Shown here: piece after piece, positions 1 through 7,514 of the stretch
Layout of the letters: each line of letters opens with the position of its first letter
Numbering within the stretch: the stretch's first letter is position 1
NCBI GenBank assembly: GCA_964374025.1
Contig: CAYJWU010000011.1
Coordinates: 1-24,708 of the forward strand
DNA: 24,708 nucleotides
DNA from: JBASTI01 sp964374025
GTDB lineage: Bacteria > Patescibacteriota > Minisyncoccia > Spechtbacterales > HO2-43-30
Direction: 5' to 3'
Position numbers and translations under genes: made by a program
The notes under the pieces: generated by a model
What the model saw: the letters and a program-made list of their open reading frames with translations, nothing else
Database searches by the model: none
Told to the model about the DNA's origin: nothing

Positions 1-5
1 TTGGC

Positions 6-28
6 AAAAGCCCAAATAAGGGCTTTTT
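6..28 (+). terminator. Hairpin terminator, plus orientation
   Basis: The arms AAAGCCC and GGGCTTT flank a short AT loop and are followed by a T run. It would end a plus-strand gene lying left of the window, and may act in both directions because A residues precede the stem. Confidence 0.55.
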
Positions 29-32
29 ATCT

Positions 33-70
33 TTATACAAAAACTCTGCAATAGCAGAATTTTTGTATAA
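33..70. repeat. TTATACAAAA palindrome, copy A
   Basis: There are 17-bp arms (TTATACAAAAA-C/T-TCTGC) with one mismatch around the loop AATA. The same palindrome, with a diverged middle, occurs at 23167-23208 and 23876-23916 on either side of a PaaX/Cas2-like gene. Here it lies between two terminators in a gene-free stretch. Confidence 0.8.
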
Positions 71-74
71 GAAT

Positions 75-102
75 AAAAAAAACCGTTCGAATTGAACGGT
101 TT
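75..102 (-). terminator. Terminator of the NAD operon
   Basis: On the minus strand AAACCGTTC pairs with GAACGGTTT around a 5-nt loop and runs into six T residues. It lies about 60 nt past the pncB stop. The gap 103-159 shows nothing else recognisable. Confidence 0.75.
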
Positions 103-159
103 GAACGATTATGCGCTAAATTATCTCCTCTGGGTCCGCTTTGTGCAATTCCGGATAGC

Positions 160-1389
160 TTAATATCTGCACTCATTAAAAGTATTGCCGGTATAACCTA
201 ATTCCTTTTTGTAGTATTCTACATCTTCTGGTTTGCCGACTGCTTTTGCCAAATTATCACTAAGCTTTACGGTTCCCTGTCCATTCGCTTCAACAAGCTT
301 AACTACGAGCGACAGCGGCTTAAAGCCGAGGTCATTCGTCAGGTTTGTCCCCCAACCAAAACCTACGTTTATACGCCGGGAAAAACGGCTCTGAAGTTTC
401 ACAATTATTTCTATGTCAAGACCGTCGCTAAAGATCAAAAGTTTCTCTTTTGGATTTACGCCTCTATCCTTGTAAAACCGTATCGCCTTCTCCGCGAACG
501 CAAAGGGGTCGCCGGAATCTTGCCGAAGTCCCTTCCAAGAACGCGCCTGCTCATCAGTCATTTCACTGAAGAAAAAGTCCGTACCCCACGTATCAGTAAG
601 CGCTACGGACAGTCCCCGGCCGTACTCATCCCACCAATCCTCAAGAACTATGTTTTGCGCGCCCCGGATACTTTCCCCCCTTGATTGAAGAATTGCCGCC
701 ATTGCCATGTCCCTTTCATGAGCCGAAGTGCCCATTGGGACAACTCCGTGTTTCATGGCCAATTCTACATTTGATGTGCCCAAAAACTGCCTCGGTACTT
801 CTTCCCTCAATACACCAACCTCGTAATCCTGCCATTCTCGGGAAAAACGCCGGCGTGTTCCAAAATCAGAAAATCTTATATCTGGGTTCGCGCGAATAAG
901 TTTGATTTTTTCGCCAAGCAGACATTTTCCGACGGCATAAACATTATCTTGCCCAAATCGACTCAACTGCGCCATCTTGGCACGGTAGTAAAGTTCGTTT
1001 ACTATGCCAAGAGCAATCGTTTCCCAATAAATAGCTTCTGTCCATTTGCCGGAAAATTCAAGAACAAGATCGCCAGCCGACAATTTTAGATAGTATGGGG
1101 GAAGACGCAGAGTCTTCAAAAATTCTAGGTAATCTTCCGCAAACATCCGATCGCCGTATTCATTGGTACCGCGAAGGTAGTGAAGTTCGCTGTTGTTCAA
1201 GCGAAGCGTGCGAACATGATCCAACTCCCGCCGCAAATCATCCTCGCTTACAAAGTCCGGCCAGCGAACACTTGAGGTCCTATTTTTGAACGCATAGCGC
1301 ACTGGTACATCCGCGTATCTATGGAACACTATCTGCCCCATAGTGAACTTGTAAAAATCGATGTCGAGAAGCGATGAAATAATCGGCAT
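160..1389 (-). CDS. pncB: Nicotinate phosphoribosyltransferase
   Basis: About 409 aa, typical NAPRTase length. It converts nicotinate plus PRPP to nicotinate mononucleotide, the committed step of the Preiss-Handler pathway, in the cytosol. Recognisable family segments are the N-terminal LLDIDFYKFTMGQ, the LTDTWGTDFFF stretch, the GLRQDSGDP phosphate-binding region and the IFSDGLD/VGFGWGTNLTNDLG segment near the C terminus. The ATG at 1389 overlaps the pncA stop as TGATG and has GGGAG 8 nt upstream, so I prefer it; a GTG directly before it at 1392 is an alternative. It is last in the nadE-nadD-pncA-pncB operon and is followed by an intrinsic terminator. Translation is probably coupled to pncA. 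Confidence 0.93.
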   Translation of the reverse strand: MPIISSLLDIDFYKFTMGQIVFHRYADVPVRYAFKNRTSSVRWPDFVSEDDLRRELDHVRTLRLNNSELHYLRGTNEYGDRMFAEDYLEFLKTLRLPPYYLKLSAGDLVLEFSGKWTEAIYWETIALGIVNELYYRAKMAQLSRFGQDNVYAVGKCLLGEKIKLIRANPDIRFSDFGTRRRFSREWQDYEVGVLREEVPRQFLGTSNVELAMKHGVVPMGTSAHERDMAMAAILQSRGESIRGAQNIVLEDWWDEYGRGLSVALTDTWGTDFFFSEMTDEQARSWKGLRQDSGDPFAFAEKAIRFYKDRGVNPKEKLLIFSDGLDIEIIVKLQSRFSRRINVGFGWGTNLTNDLGFKPLSLVVKLVEANGQGTVKLSDNLAKAVGKPEDVEYYKKELGYTGNTFNECRY

Positions 1390-2183
1390 CACGTTATCTC
1401 CCTTACTATCTCAATCTTATTTCTCGCCATCTCGTAAAGCGCGATCTGATGATACATATCGCCCGGATGCGGCATTGCGCCGATTTTTTCTGCGTCAACA
1501 AAGGACAAATCGAACGTCTGCACGCAATTTGCCGGAATTACAACGCGCAAATCTTTCTGATGTTCGTTTGCTCGCATCTTAAGATACATAGCAAGCTCTC
1601 GCACGCAAAGGTCAGTACAATTTCCCACTACTATCGCCGTACGGATGTCTTGGGTCTGGCAATATCTTTCGAAACTTTCCCTGAACATAGTACTAAATCC
1701 TTCTGGATAAATCGGATGCGTATGCGGGGGAGGTTCATGCCGCTTTTCGCGATACGACCACGCGGGCGTCAGAGCATTCTTGAGGAAAATAGTAAACTTG
1801 TCTGCGAACGGTAGCAGCAAAATCCGCAGGATTGTGTCGGCCCCTACAGTCCCCGCGATTCCATGCGGAGGAAACGAGTGAAACTCTTTCGCATTCGGGT
1901 CATGCCACTCTTGCACGAGGACGCACTCGCCGCCGGCATCGTGAACCTTGGTCAAGATATCTGCTACGGCCGCGGAAATCGCGCCTACCCGATCGCTTGC
2001 AAGAGGCCGCTCGGTTGGCTTTTTGCCATCCGACACACAAAAGTCATTTACCATATCCGCAGAAAATACGAATGTGTGTTTCGCGGCGTCCTCGTCGGGA
2101 ATCAGATCTTTGAGCGCAATTGGCTCAAGGTTGCGATACCACTCGCTCATTATTTTTCCCATTTGTGAAAATTCTTTCAGCAT
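1389..2183 (-). CDS. pncA: Nicotinamidase-like cysteine hydrolase (isochorismatase family)
   Basis: 264 aa from the ATG at 2183. That start has a perfect AAAGGAGG site embedded in the last codons of nadD and lies 1 nt past the nadD stop. A 22-codon in-frame upstream extension exists but is unlikely. The putative catalytic Asp lies in SADMVNDF (D43), a Lys in FLKNALTPAW (about K135), and the nucleophile Cys in GNCTDLCV (C193), the triad pattern of nicotinamidases. QEWHDPN resembles the metal-site segment. The expected reaction is nicotinamide to nicotinate plus ammonia, feeding pncB. The protein is longer than the usual 180-210 aa, with an N-terminal extension of about 35 aa. The operon context makes nicotinamidase much likelier than other isochorismatase-fold activities. 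Confidence 0.85.
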   Translation of the reverse strand: MLKEFSQMGKIMSEWYRNLEPIALKDLIPDEDAAKHTFVFSADMVNDFCVSDGKKPTERPLASDRVGAISAAVADILTKVHDAGGECVLVQEWHDPNAKEFHSFPPHGIAGTVGADTILRILLLPFADKFTIFLKNALTPAWSYREKRHEPPPHTHPIYPEGFSTMFRESFERYCQTQDIRTAIVVGNCTDLCVRELAMYLKMRANEHQKDLRVVIPANCVQTFDLSFVDAEKIGAMPHPGDMYHQIALYEMARNKIEIVREIT

Positions 2184-2184
2184 T

Positions 2185-2793
2185 TTACCTCCTTTGAGTT
2201 TGATAAAGTTTGTGTTTTCTGATGTATTCAGCGACTTTTTCGCCGGCATACGGCTTGATATCTTTCCCCGCGCGTAGCAATTCGCGAATTTGCGTACTTG
2301 AAATATCTTTTAAACAACGGCCAGCGCGCACAAACGGCTTTGGAAGAACGTCCTTCGCCAAAAGATACCCCGCGCGCTCGGAAACCAGTATTTTTTCCTC
2401 CCGCGCAAGTTCCTCCCAGTGATGCCAATTTCTATACGAGCCGCTTACGACGATATCCGAGCTCACGCACCAAACGAACTCAAAATTAGGATAGGTCCTG
2501 CGAAGATACGCAAGCGTATCAACTGTATAGCTCTTACTTGGCTTTAAACAGCCGGGATCCAGCATTTCGCATTCAGCGAGCGATACCCAAATGCCTATAT
2601 CTTTGTTTTCAAGAAGCCTGCACATATTTACCCGATGTTCCCACGGAGCGATATCGGCTTTGCCGAAAGGATGTTGAAATGTAGGAATTAACCAAACCTG
2701 ATCTACAAATGCCGAATCGAGAAATACTTCAGCGGCTTCCCTGTGCCCCAAATGCGGCGGATTTGCGTTTAGACCAAAACATCCAATTTTCAT
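2185..2793 (-). CDS. nadD: Nicotinate-nucleotide adenylyltransferase
   Basis: 202 aa from the ATG at 2793. AGGA lies about 10 nt upstream; a GTG at 2802 overlaps the nadE stop but is too close to that site. It transfers AMP from ATP to nicotinate mononucleotide, giving deamido-NAD. The nucleotidyltransferase signature is visible: an N-terminal beta strand then PPHLGH (the HxGH motif, residues 14-17) and the C-terminal ISSTQIRELL motif. The usual GGxFDP loop is replaced by FGLNANPP, a divergent form. It sits between nadE and pncA with gaps of only a few bases, so it is part of one transcript. Confidence 0.88.
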   Translation of the reverse strand: MKIGCFGLNANPPHLGHREAAEVFLDSAFVDQVWLIPTFQHPFGKADIAPWEHRVNMCRLLENKDIGIWVSLAECEMLDPGCLKPSKSYTVDTLAYLRRTYPNFEFVWCVSSDIVVSGSYRNWHHWEELAREEKILVSERAGYLLAKDVLPKPFVRAGRCLKDISSTQIRELLRAGKDIKPYAGEKVAEYIRKHKLYQTQRR

Positions 2794-2798
2794 GATAA

Positions 2799-4604
2799 TC
2801 ACATCCTAAATTTATTAACTATGGGCATTCGGCGGCCCATGCCAAAAGCAATTTGGCTGATGCGGCTGCCAATAACGCCCTGCTGGCGCTTGTACTCACT
2901 GCCGCGCACCAAGCGTCTCGCTACTCGCCTGACTTCTTCCTCGGTCATACCGTGTTCCTCGCAAAAACCGCCTGATATGATTTCCTCGCTTGTCATGCAT
3001 CCCTCTATATGAAGGCGCAGAAGCGGATCGAGCTTTGCATACGGGGGAAGCGAATCGGTGTCTTTCTGATCCTTGCGCAATTCCGCGGAAGGAGCTTTTT
3101 CTATAGTCTCTTTTGGGATCAAGTCAAAGCCAGCGCGATAATTTATGAATTTTGCAAGTTTGTACACATCGGTCTTATACGCATCCGAAAGCGGATTAAA
3201 CCCTCCCACCATGTCCCCATAAAGGGTGCAATAACCCACAGAAACCTCCGACTTATTTCCGGTAGAAAGCACAATAACCCCGGGGTTATCATTTGAATAC
3301 ATCATGAGCATATTTCCGCGCACCCGCGCCTGTATGTTTTCAGCCGTAACAGGATTTTGAATTGGGCCAAATGCGCTTTCGTGAGAACTTATAAACTCAT
3401 CAACTTCTCGCTGAATGGGAATAATTTTAAACTGTTCGTAAATTCCCAGATTATACGCAAGCCGCTTCGCGTCGTTCACGCTTCCGTCGGATGAGTATTT
3501 GCTTGGCATTGAAAGAAACGTCATATTTTCCTTGCCAAGCGCTTCACAAGCGATGACACCGCAGACCGCGGAGTCAATGCCGCCGGATAGCCCGATTACC
3601 GCGCCTTTTAACCCTTGTTTTTGAACGTAATCCCTGACCATAAGCACAAGGGCTTTATAGACTTGCGCAACATCTGTAATACCTTCCGCGATTGTATTTA
3701 CGGCGCCCGGGTTCCCCGTATTGTATGACGGATAAAATTCGAACGGGATCGTCTCAACCGTTGATCTTTGTAACCTATTCAGCCGTACATCCTTCAACCG
3801 CACGCGGTCCACTTCACCAAGATCCAAGTCCGCGTACAAAATTTCTTCCTCAAAGAGATTCGCGCGGGCGATAAGATCGCCGTTTGGTCCTACAACCATC
3901 GAATCCCCGTCAAAAACAATGCCGCCCTGTCCGCCCACCATGTTTGCGTAAAGCACAAACACTTGATTATCGCCCGCGCGCGCCCGTATCATGTCTTCGC
4001 GATATTTTGGCTTTCCGATATGAAAAGGGGATGCGTTTATATTTACAACAAGCTCTGCGCCGTTGAGGGCGAAATCGGGCAGGAAGTTCTGCTGATACCA
4101 GATGTCTTCACAGATAGTCACGCCAAATCTGAAGTCACGCGCGGCAAATAACTTGCTTGGCTCGTCGTCACCGGGGCGAAAATATCTAAGTTCATCGAAT
4201 ACTCCGTAATTGGGAAGGCGCCGCTTATCCTGATACGCCGACTGTTTTGCGGGAAACCCATTTACGGTTTGGCCCGGAATAAATATCTTCGCGGAATTTC
4301 GAAGTCCTACACCCCGGCGAATATTCCCCCACACCACTATCGCGCCGCGGCCGTGATTTGCCGTTGCGCGGGCCTGGAGAAACCGGAAAAATTCAGCATC
4401 AGCGTTTTCCATATCGCGATTTAACCCATCGTAAAGCACGGCATCTTGCGGAGGGTATCCCGGAATTGCAAGCTCCGGAAACACCACGAGCTCTGCCCCG
4501 TTTTCCTGGCAAGTGTCGATCTTTTCCTTCATTTTAGCTACATTGCCGTCTAAATCCCCGACAGTTGAATTCATCTGGCATAGCGCGACTCTTAGACGTC
4601 GCAT
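2799..4604 (-). CDS. nadE: Glutamine-dependent NAD+ synthetase
   Basis: 601 aa from the ATG at 4604, preceded by a GGAGGTG site 6 nt away. A 19-codon upstream extension would run into the promoter region. Two domains are visible. The N-terminal nitrilase/amidase has the triad E44 (FPEL), K127 (YQDKRRLPNYG) and C165 (TICEDIW). The C-terminal ATP-pyrophosphatase has the PP-loop SGGIDS at 340-345 and the STGNKSE segment. It amidates deamido-NAD to NAD using glutamine and ATP, with ammonia channelled between domains. It is the first gene of the NAD operon, and its promoter carries a probable operator. Confidence 0.95.
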   Translation of the reverse strand: MRRLRVALCQMNSTVGDLDGNVAKMKEKIDTCQENGAELVVFPELAIPGYPPQDAVLYDGLNRDMENADAEFFRFLQARATANHGRGAIVVWGNIRRGVGLRNSAKIFIPGQTVNGFPAKQSAYQDKRRLPNYGVFDELRYFRPGDDEPSKLFAARDFRFGVTICEDIWYQQNFLPDFALNGAELVVNINASPFHIGKPKYREDMIRARAGDNQVFVLYANMVGGQGGIVFDGDSMVVGPNGDLIARANLFEEEILYADLDLGEVDRVRLKDVRLNRLQRSTVETIPFEFYPSYNTGNPGAVNTIAEGITDVAQVYKALVLMVRDYVQKQGLKGAVIGLSGGIDSAVCGVIACEALGKENMTFLSMPSKYSSDGSVNDAKRLAYNLGIYEQFKIIPIQREVDEFISSHESAFGPIQNPVTAENIQARVRGNMLMMYSNDNPGVIVLSTGNKSEVSVGYCTLYGDMVGGFNPLSDAYKTDVYKLAKFINYRAGFDLIPKETIEKAPSAELRKDQKDTDSLPPYAKLDPLLRLHIEGCMTSEEIISGGFCEEHGMTEEEVRRVARRLVRGSEYKRQQGVIGSRISQIAFGMGRRMPIVNKFRM

Positions 4605-4658
4605 ATCAAACACCTCCGTATATTTTGATGTCAAGGAACGATTTTTTATAGCATAGTT

Positions 4659-4701
4659 CATACTATGAGTACATAGTATGTCTTGGCATAGTTTGTGTCA
4701 A
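4659..4701 (-). promoter_or_regulatory. NAD operon promoter with inverted-repeat operator over the -10
   Basis: On the minus strand TTGACA (4696-4701) is followed after 17 nt by TACTAT (4673-4678). A perfect repeat CATACTATG-N4-CATAGTATG (4659-4680) covers the -10 box and the predicted start point. Such placement is typical of a repressor site. No regulator can be assigned; NrtR- or NiaR-type control of NAD genes is known in other bacteria but was not matched here. Confidence 0.75.
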
Positions 4702-4721
4702 GTGGACAATTAGTGTTTGGT

Positions 4722-4752
4722 AAAAAAATAGGGCATGCGCTACGCATGGCCC
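4722..4752 (-). terminator. Terminator containing the stop codon of the 4740 gene
   Basis: On the minus strand GGGCCATGCG and CGCATGCCC pair with one bulged C. The loop is the TAG stop codon of the upstream gene, and seven T residues follow after TA. Termination and translation stop are superimposed, immediately upstream of the NAD promoter. Confidence 0.75.
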
Positions 4753-5078
4753 TTGGGCAGGTAATCCGAGAGGCCCTTCCTTACCGTAAATCCGGCGCGT
4801 TGTGCCAGGAAGTACGCCCAGTAGAATTCATCCACCGCGCGTTCCATGTCCATAACGGCAATCCGATAATCAATGTGCCACTTTCTAAGCTCAATGTCCG
4901 AAGCAAGTTTTGGTATTCGCCGAAAAATATCAAACACCATAGTCTCTGAATCGCGCGTCTTTTGCGCAAGACCCTCTAATACGCGTTCAACCCTAGATGA
5001 TTCCCAAAACTGGGCATATTGATTGGGCTCGAAATCAAAGATCTTAAAAAAATCCGGCCTCGGAAAAATATCTACCAT
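4740..5078 (-). CDS. Hypothetical protein, about 112 aa
   Basis: I do not recognise the family. It is an acidic/aromatic soluble protein beginning MVDIFPRPDFFKIFDF, with a probable helical C-terminal half and no Cys cluster or membrane segment. The ATG at 5078 has a purine-rich AAGGGGGG site; an ATG five codons earlier (5093) has GGGAGA too close to it. The stop codon sits in the loop of a strong terminator, so this is a monocistronic unit with clear expression signals, which argues for a real gene. Upstream is the purH remnant. Confidence 0.6.
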   Translation of the reverse strand: MVDIFPRPDFFKIFDFEPNQYAQFWESSRVERVLEGLAQKTRDSETMVFDIFRRIPKLASDIELRKWHIDYRIAVMDMERAVDEFYWAYFLAQRAGFTVRKGLSDYLPKGHA

Positions 5079-5126
5079 AGCGCCCCCCTTCATTCTCCCA
5101 TCATGTTTCCTTCATTATAGCATAAC

Positions 5127-5280
5127 TCAATCAATGTCCAAAGAAGCCGCGGCCATAGCTTTCTCGAGGGGATAAAGATCTACGCACACAAGGTCTATTC
5201 TTGGCATTCCAACCGACAAGTTCTCGCGCGAAATCAGCAATTCCCTCTTTATTGTAAACGGACAAAAGCGCTATTTTCAT
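5127..5280 (-). pseudogene. purH: purH remnant with internal deletion and frameshift
   Basis: An ATG at 5280 with a strong AGGAGGGG site opens MKIALLSVYNKEGIADFARE, which matches the start of the bifunctional PurH IMP cyclohydrolase domain (ALLSVxDKxGI..FA). About four codons later the frame shifts, and another frame reads MPRIDLVCVDLYPLEKAM, matching the later PurH segment IDLVvVNLYPF. It ends at a TGA at 5127. Roughly 70 residues between the two segments are missing, as is everything after (family length is about 500 aa). The 5' signal is intact, so a short peptide could still be made. The alternative, a purH-derived short protein, is less likely because of the frameshift. Confidence 0.7.
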
Positions 5281-5344
5281 ATTTTCCCCTCCTTGGGCTC
5301 TAAGGCTCCATCCCCAGTATGACATTTTGCCATATAAATCAAAC

Positions 5345-5369
5345 AAAAAAGGGCCGACTGTTCAGCCCT
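5345..5369 (-). terminator. Terminator of the 5388 gene
   Basis: On the minus strand AGGGCTGA and TCGGCCCT form an 8-bp stem (one G-U pair) around ACAG, followed by six T residues. It is 18 nt past the stop of the small membrane-protein gene. Confidence 0.75.
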
Positions 5370-5387
5370 ATGTCGAGGTTGTCTATA

Positions 5388-5651
5388 TTAACGACCCCCG
5401 ACTGCGTTTCTAATTGCCGGCCACAGACAAAGGAATAAAACAAGGAGAAGCATTGATCCAACAGCCAATAGACCGCCTACCCACATCAGGACATTCGCGA
5501 AGATTGCGAGAAATGGATCTGGATACGACCACGTATACGCAGACAAAAAAACACCCATAAGAAGCAAAGCTACGCCGACAAATGCCCCATAGAGGCGTAA
5601 TCTTATTGTAGAAAGTACAACTCTGTCCAAATAATTTTCTCTTGTCTGCAT
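5388..5651 (-). CDS. Small membrane protein, two TM helices
   Basis: 87 aa. The ATG at 5651 has AGGAGG 4 nt upstream. Two hydrophobic helices are evident, roughly residues 20-42 (LYGAFVGVALLLMGVFLSAY) and 47-76, joined by a short SYPDP turn. The basic, charged N terminus suggests N-in topology. No family is recognised and there are no catalytic motifs. It lies between the tRNA-Lys gene and the purH remnant and has its own terminator. Confidence 0.65.
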   Translation of the reverse strand: MQTRENYLDRVVLSTIRLRLYGAFVGVALLLMGVFLSAYTWSYPDPFLAIFANVLMWVGGLLAVGSMLLLVLFLCLWPAIRNAVGGR

Positions 5652-5699
5652 GGAACCTCCTTCTAGGGGTATGTTAGCAAAAATACCATAAAAATCAAG

Positions 5700-5772
5700 T
5701 GCGCCCAGCAGGGATCGAACCTGCGACCGTCTCCTTAAAAGGGAGCTGCTCTACCAACTGAGCTATGGGCGC
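5700..5772 (-). tRNA. tRNA-Lys (UUU)
   Basis: The minus strand folds as a standard cloverleaf: acceptor GCGCCCA/TGGGCGC, D arm GCTC-AGTTGGTA-GAGC, anticodon loop CTTTTAA giving anticodon UUU, variable loop CGGTC, and T arm GCAGG-TTCGATC-CCTGC with discriminator A. CCA is not encoded, since CTT follows the discriminator. The closing pair of the anticodon stem (27-43) is G-A. Confidence 0.95.
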
Positions 5773-5807
5773 AACGCTTAGCGTTGCTTTAGCCGCGCTG
5801 AGCGCGG
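5771..5807. repeat. Tandem near-perfect palindromes abutting the tRNA 5' end
   Basis: Two adjacent palindromes have a single central base: 5771-5787 (arms GCAACGCT/AGCGTTGC) and 5791-5807 (arms GCCGCGCT/AGCGCGGC). Both have a GCTNAGC core. The first overlaps the tRNA 5' end by two bases. No T run follows, so they are not typical terminators; a processing or repeat role is possible. Confidence 0.6.
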
Positions 5808-5813
5808 CGCTTA

Positions 5814-6335
5814 TTATTTCTTCTTCGTCCTCTTCAATACCACAAGCACAACTATACCTGCCAAGGCCCACCAGAAGTGAGCGAAGTTCTCTACAAAAAC
5901 CTCTTTTGTGATTATTGAGAGCTTATTATAATACGAATCCGGCGATAATTCAAGTACTGACGCGCTTAAGAGGCCCGCTGTCACAATACTTAAAATCAAA
6001 AGATGCCACCACTGGCCATCTTCTTTCTTCGGCAAACCTAATGTCGAGCGAAGAACAGATCCCGTAAGAACAAAAAACAATGTAAAAACGAGCGCAAAAA
6101 ATATCCCGCTCTCTGACCAAGCCCCATAAACATCGGGAAGGGTGCTTGATACTGTATTCAAATACGGCACAAGGCCCACAAGAACATACGCAAAATAGAT
6201 ACTTAAAAGAAGCAGTCCCAACCTCCTTTGCCCAATGCTAAACCCATACAAAAAAACAGCGATAAATAAAAAGATTATTACGCCCAAATCCCAGGATAAA
6301 GTAAAACTATTAATTATGGAAGCAAGATATTGCAC
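5814..6335 (-). CDS. Multi-pass membrane protein
   Basis: 173 aa with about five hydrophobic segments (around residues 16-34, 38-58, 76-95, 108-126 and 150-166) and a basic C-terminal KRTKKK tail. The start is a GTG at 6335 with AAGGA 5 nt before it. The GTG shares a base with the dnaJ TAG stop (TAGTG), so translation is coupled to dnaJ. No family is recognised. It is the downstream partner of dnaJ in a two-gene operon. Confidence 0.75.
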   Translation of the reverse strand: MQYLASIINSFTLSWDLGVIIFLFIAVFLYGFSIGQRRLGLLLLSIYFAYVLVGLVPYLNTVSSTLPDVYGAWSESGIFFALVFTLFFVLTGSVLRSTLGLPKKEDGQWWHLLILSIVTAGLLSASVLELSPDSYYNKLSIITKEVFVENFAHFWWALAGIVVLVVLKRTKKK

Positions 6336-7435
6336 TATATTCCTTCTTTTCTCAATTCCTCAAAAAGTTCTTTTGCGCGCTTGGACAGCTTTTGGGGAGT
6401 TTTTATTGAAATCTTTACGTAATGGTCGCCATGCCTACCGGCAGACAGGCCATGTCCTCGCCCCCCAAGATGCGGCATGCCCTTACCCTGTAATTTTATC
6501 ATCCCGCCGGATTCTACGCCACTGGGAATTTTTACGTCCGTATCGCCAAAAAGCGTCTTTACGCTTATCGAATCTCCCAAGGCCGCTTGCGACAACGAAA
6601 TTACGACTTTGGAATAAACATCGTCGCCTTCGCGTTCAAAATACGGATGCCCTTTTATATGCACCTCGACGTAAAGATCCCCGTAACCTCCCTTGCCAGC
6701 TTCGCCCTTGCCAGCAAATGTAATAATTTCTCCGGAATGTATGCCGGCGGGAATCTTTAGGGAAATGCGCTCAATGTCCTCTATAATACCTACGCCGTGA
6801 CATTTCGAACATTTTTTTTCGGGCGTCTTGCCGTTTCCCGCGCACTCTGAACATTCCATTATTTGGGTAAGTGAACCAAGAACCGTTCGTCGCGTCTGCC
6901 GTATTTCCCCAGCGCCGGCGCAGGCCTTGCAATCCCTAAGGGATGTACCGGGCTCATTTCTATACCCTGCGCATCTATCGCATTTGACCAGCTTTTTTAG
7001 GGAAATTTCCCGGCTTACACCCAGGAACGCCTCCTCAAGCGAAATTACCGCGTCAACTTTAATATCCCGGCCCTTTTGCTTTGTATACGCTCGGGTACGG
7101 GTACCTCCTCCAAAAAATTCAGAAAATACATCAGAAAAATCGAAGTTTTCGGTTTTAAAACCCCTAGTTCCAAAGCCCCTAAAATTGCTAAAATCAAAAT
7201 CCTGAAACCCGGAAAAACCGCTTCCACCCGAATTAAAAGCGTGCCCAAACTGATCATATTGGGATCTTTTTCTCTCATCGCCAAGTACCTGATAAGCTTC
7301 GTTTATTTCTTTGAATTTTTTCTCGTCGCCCCCTTGTTTGTCGGGATGATATTTATGCGCGAGCTTTCGGTAGGCCCGCTTTACTTCCTCCCGCGACGCA
7401 TTTTTAGGGACGCCGAGTATTTTATAATAGTCCAT
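6335..7435 (-). CDS. dnaJ: Chaperone DnaJ (Hsp40)
   Basis: 366 aa. It stimulates DnaK ATPase and delivers unfolded clients. The J domain has HPD at 30-32, followed by a G/F-rich linker (about 64-112) and four zinc repeats at about 152-217: CDRCAGYR, CKACAGAG, CSECAGNG and CSKCHGVG. The first repeat is off-consensus, with R for the final G. The C-terminal substrate domains follow. Residues 330-336 (LSAGRHG) look inserted into the conserved GRGHGDHYVK segment and correspond to a 21-bp palindromic insertion. The ATG at 7435 follows an extended -10 box by 9 nt, so the mRNA is nearly leaderless. It is separate from the hrcA-grpE-dnaK operon. Confidence 0.95.
   Translation of the reverse strand: MDYYKILGVPKNASREEVKRAYRKLAHKYHPDKQGGDEKKFKEINEAYQVLGDERKRSQYDQFGHAFNSGGSGFSGFQDFDFSNFRGFGTRGFKTENFDFSDVFSEFFGGGTRTRAYTKQKGRDIKVDAVISLEEAFLGVSREISLKKLVKCDRCAGYRNEPGTSLRDCKACAGAGEIRQTRRTVLGSLTQIMECSECAGNGKTPEKKCSKCHGVGIIEDIERISLKIPAGIHSGEIITFAGKGEAGKGGYGDLYVEVHIKGHPYFEREGDDVYSKVVISLSQAALGDSISVKTLFGDTDVKIPSGVESGGMIKLQGKGMPHLGGRGHGLSAGRHGDHYVKISIKTPQKLSKRAKELFEELRKEGI
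6428..6454. repeat. 21-bp in-frame palindromic insertion in dnaJ
   Basis: GCCATG occurs at 6428-6433 and again at 6449-6454, bracketing a 15-bp imperfect palindrome (CCTACCGG core, 6434-6448). The unit of 21 bp adds seven residues and keeps frame. The flanking hexamer repeat looks like a target-site duplication or slippage scar. Confidence 0.65.
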
Positions 7436-7444
7436 TTACTTGCA

Positions 7445-7450
7445 ATTATA
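7445..7450 (-). promoter_or_regulatory. dnaJ extended -10 promoter
   Basis: The minus strand reads TGGTATAAT, an extended -10, 9 nt before the dnaJ ATG. A transcript would start about 3 nt before the ATG. A perfect 12-bp palindrome CATGATATCATG (7457-7468) lies just upstream in the divergent intergenic region and could be an operator. No good -35 was seen. Confidence 0.6.
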
Positions 7451-7514
7451 CCAAAACATGATATCATGTATACAGTTGATTTTAGGACAGCAACTTGACA
7501 ATTGGAGGGATGGC

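Noticed and set aside
4629..4634. Second TTGACA upstream of nadE
   Set aside because: It lies within about 25 nt of the start codon with no usable -10 after it.
5281..5346. N-terminal extension of the purH remnant starting MFDLYGKM
   Set aside because: The ribosome binding site and PurH similarity both begin at the ATG at 5280; the extension matches nothing.
7440..7514. Upstream extension of the plus-strand membrane protein (MQLYQNMIS...)
   Set aside because: It crosses the dnaJ promoter region, and the GTG at 7515 has a clear GGAGGG site and gives a sensible TM start.
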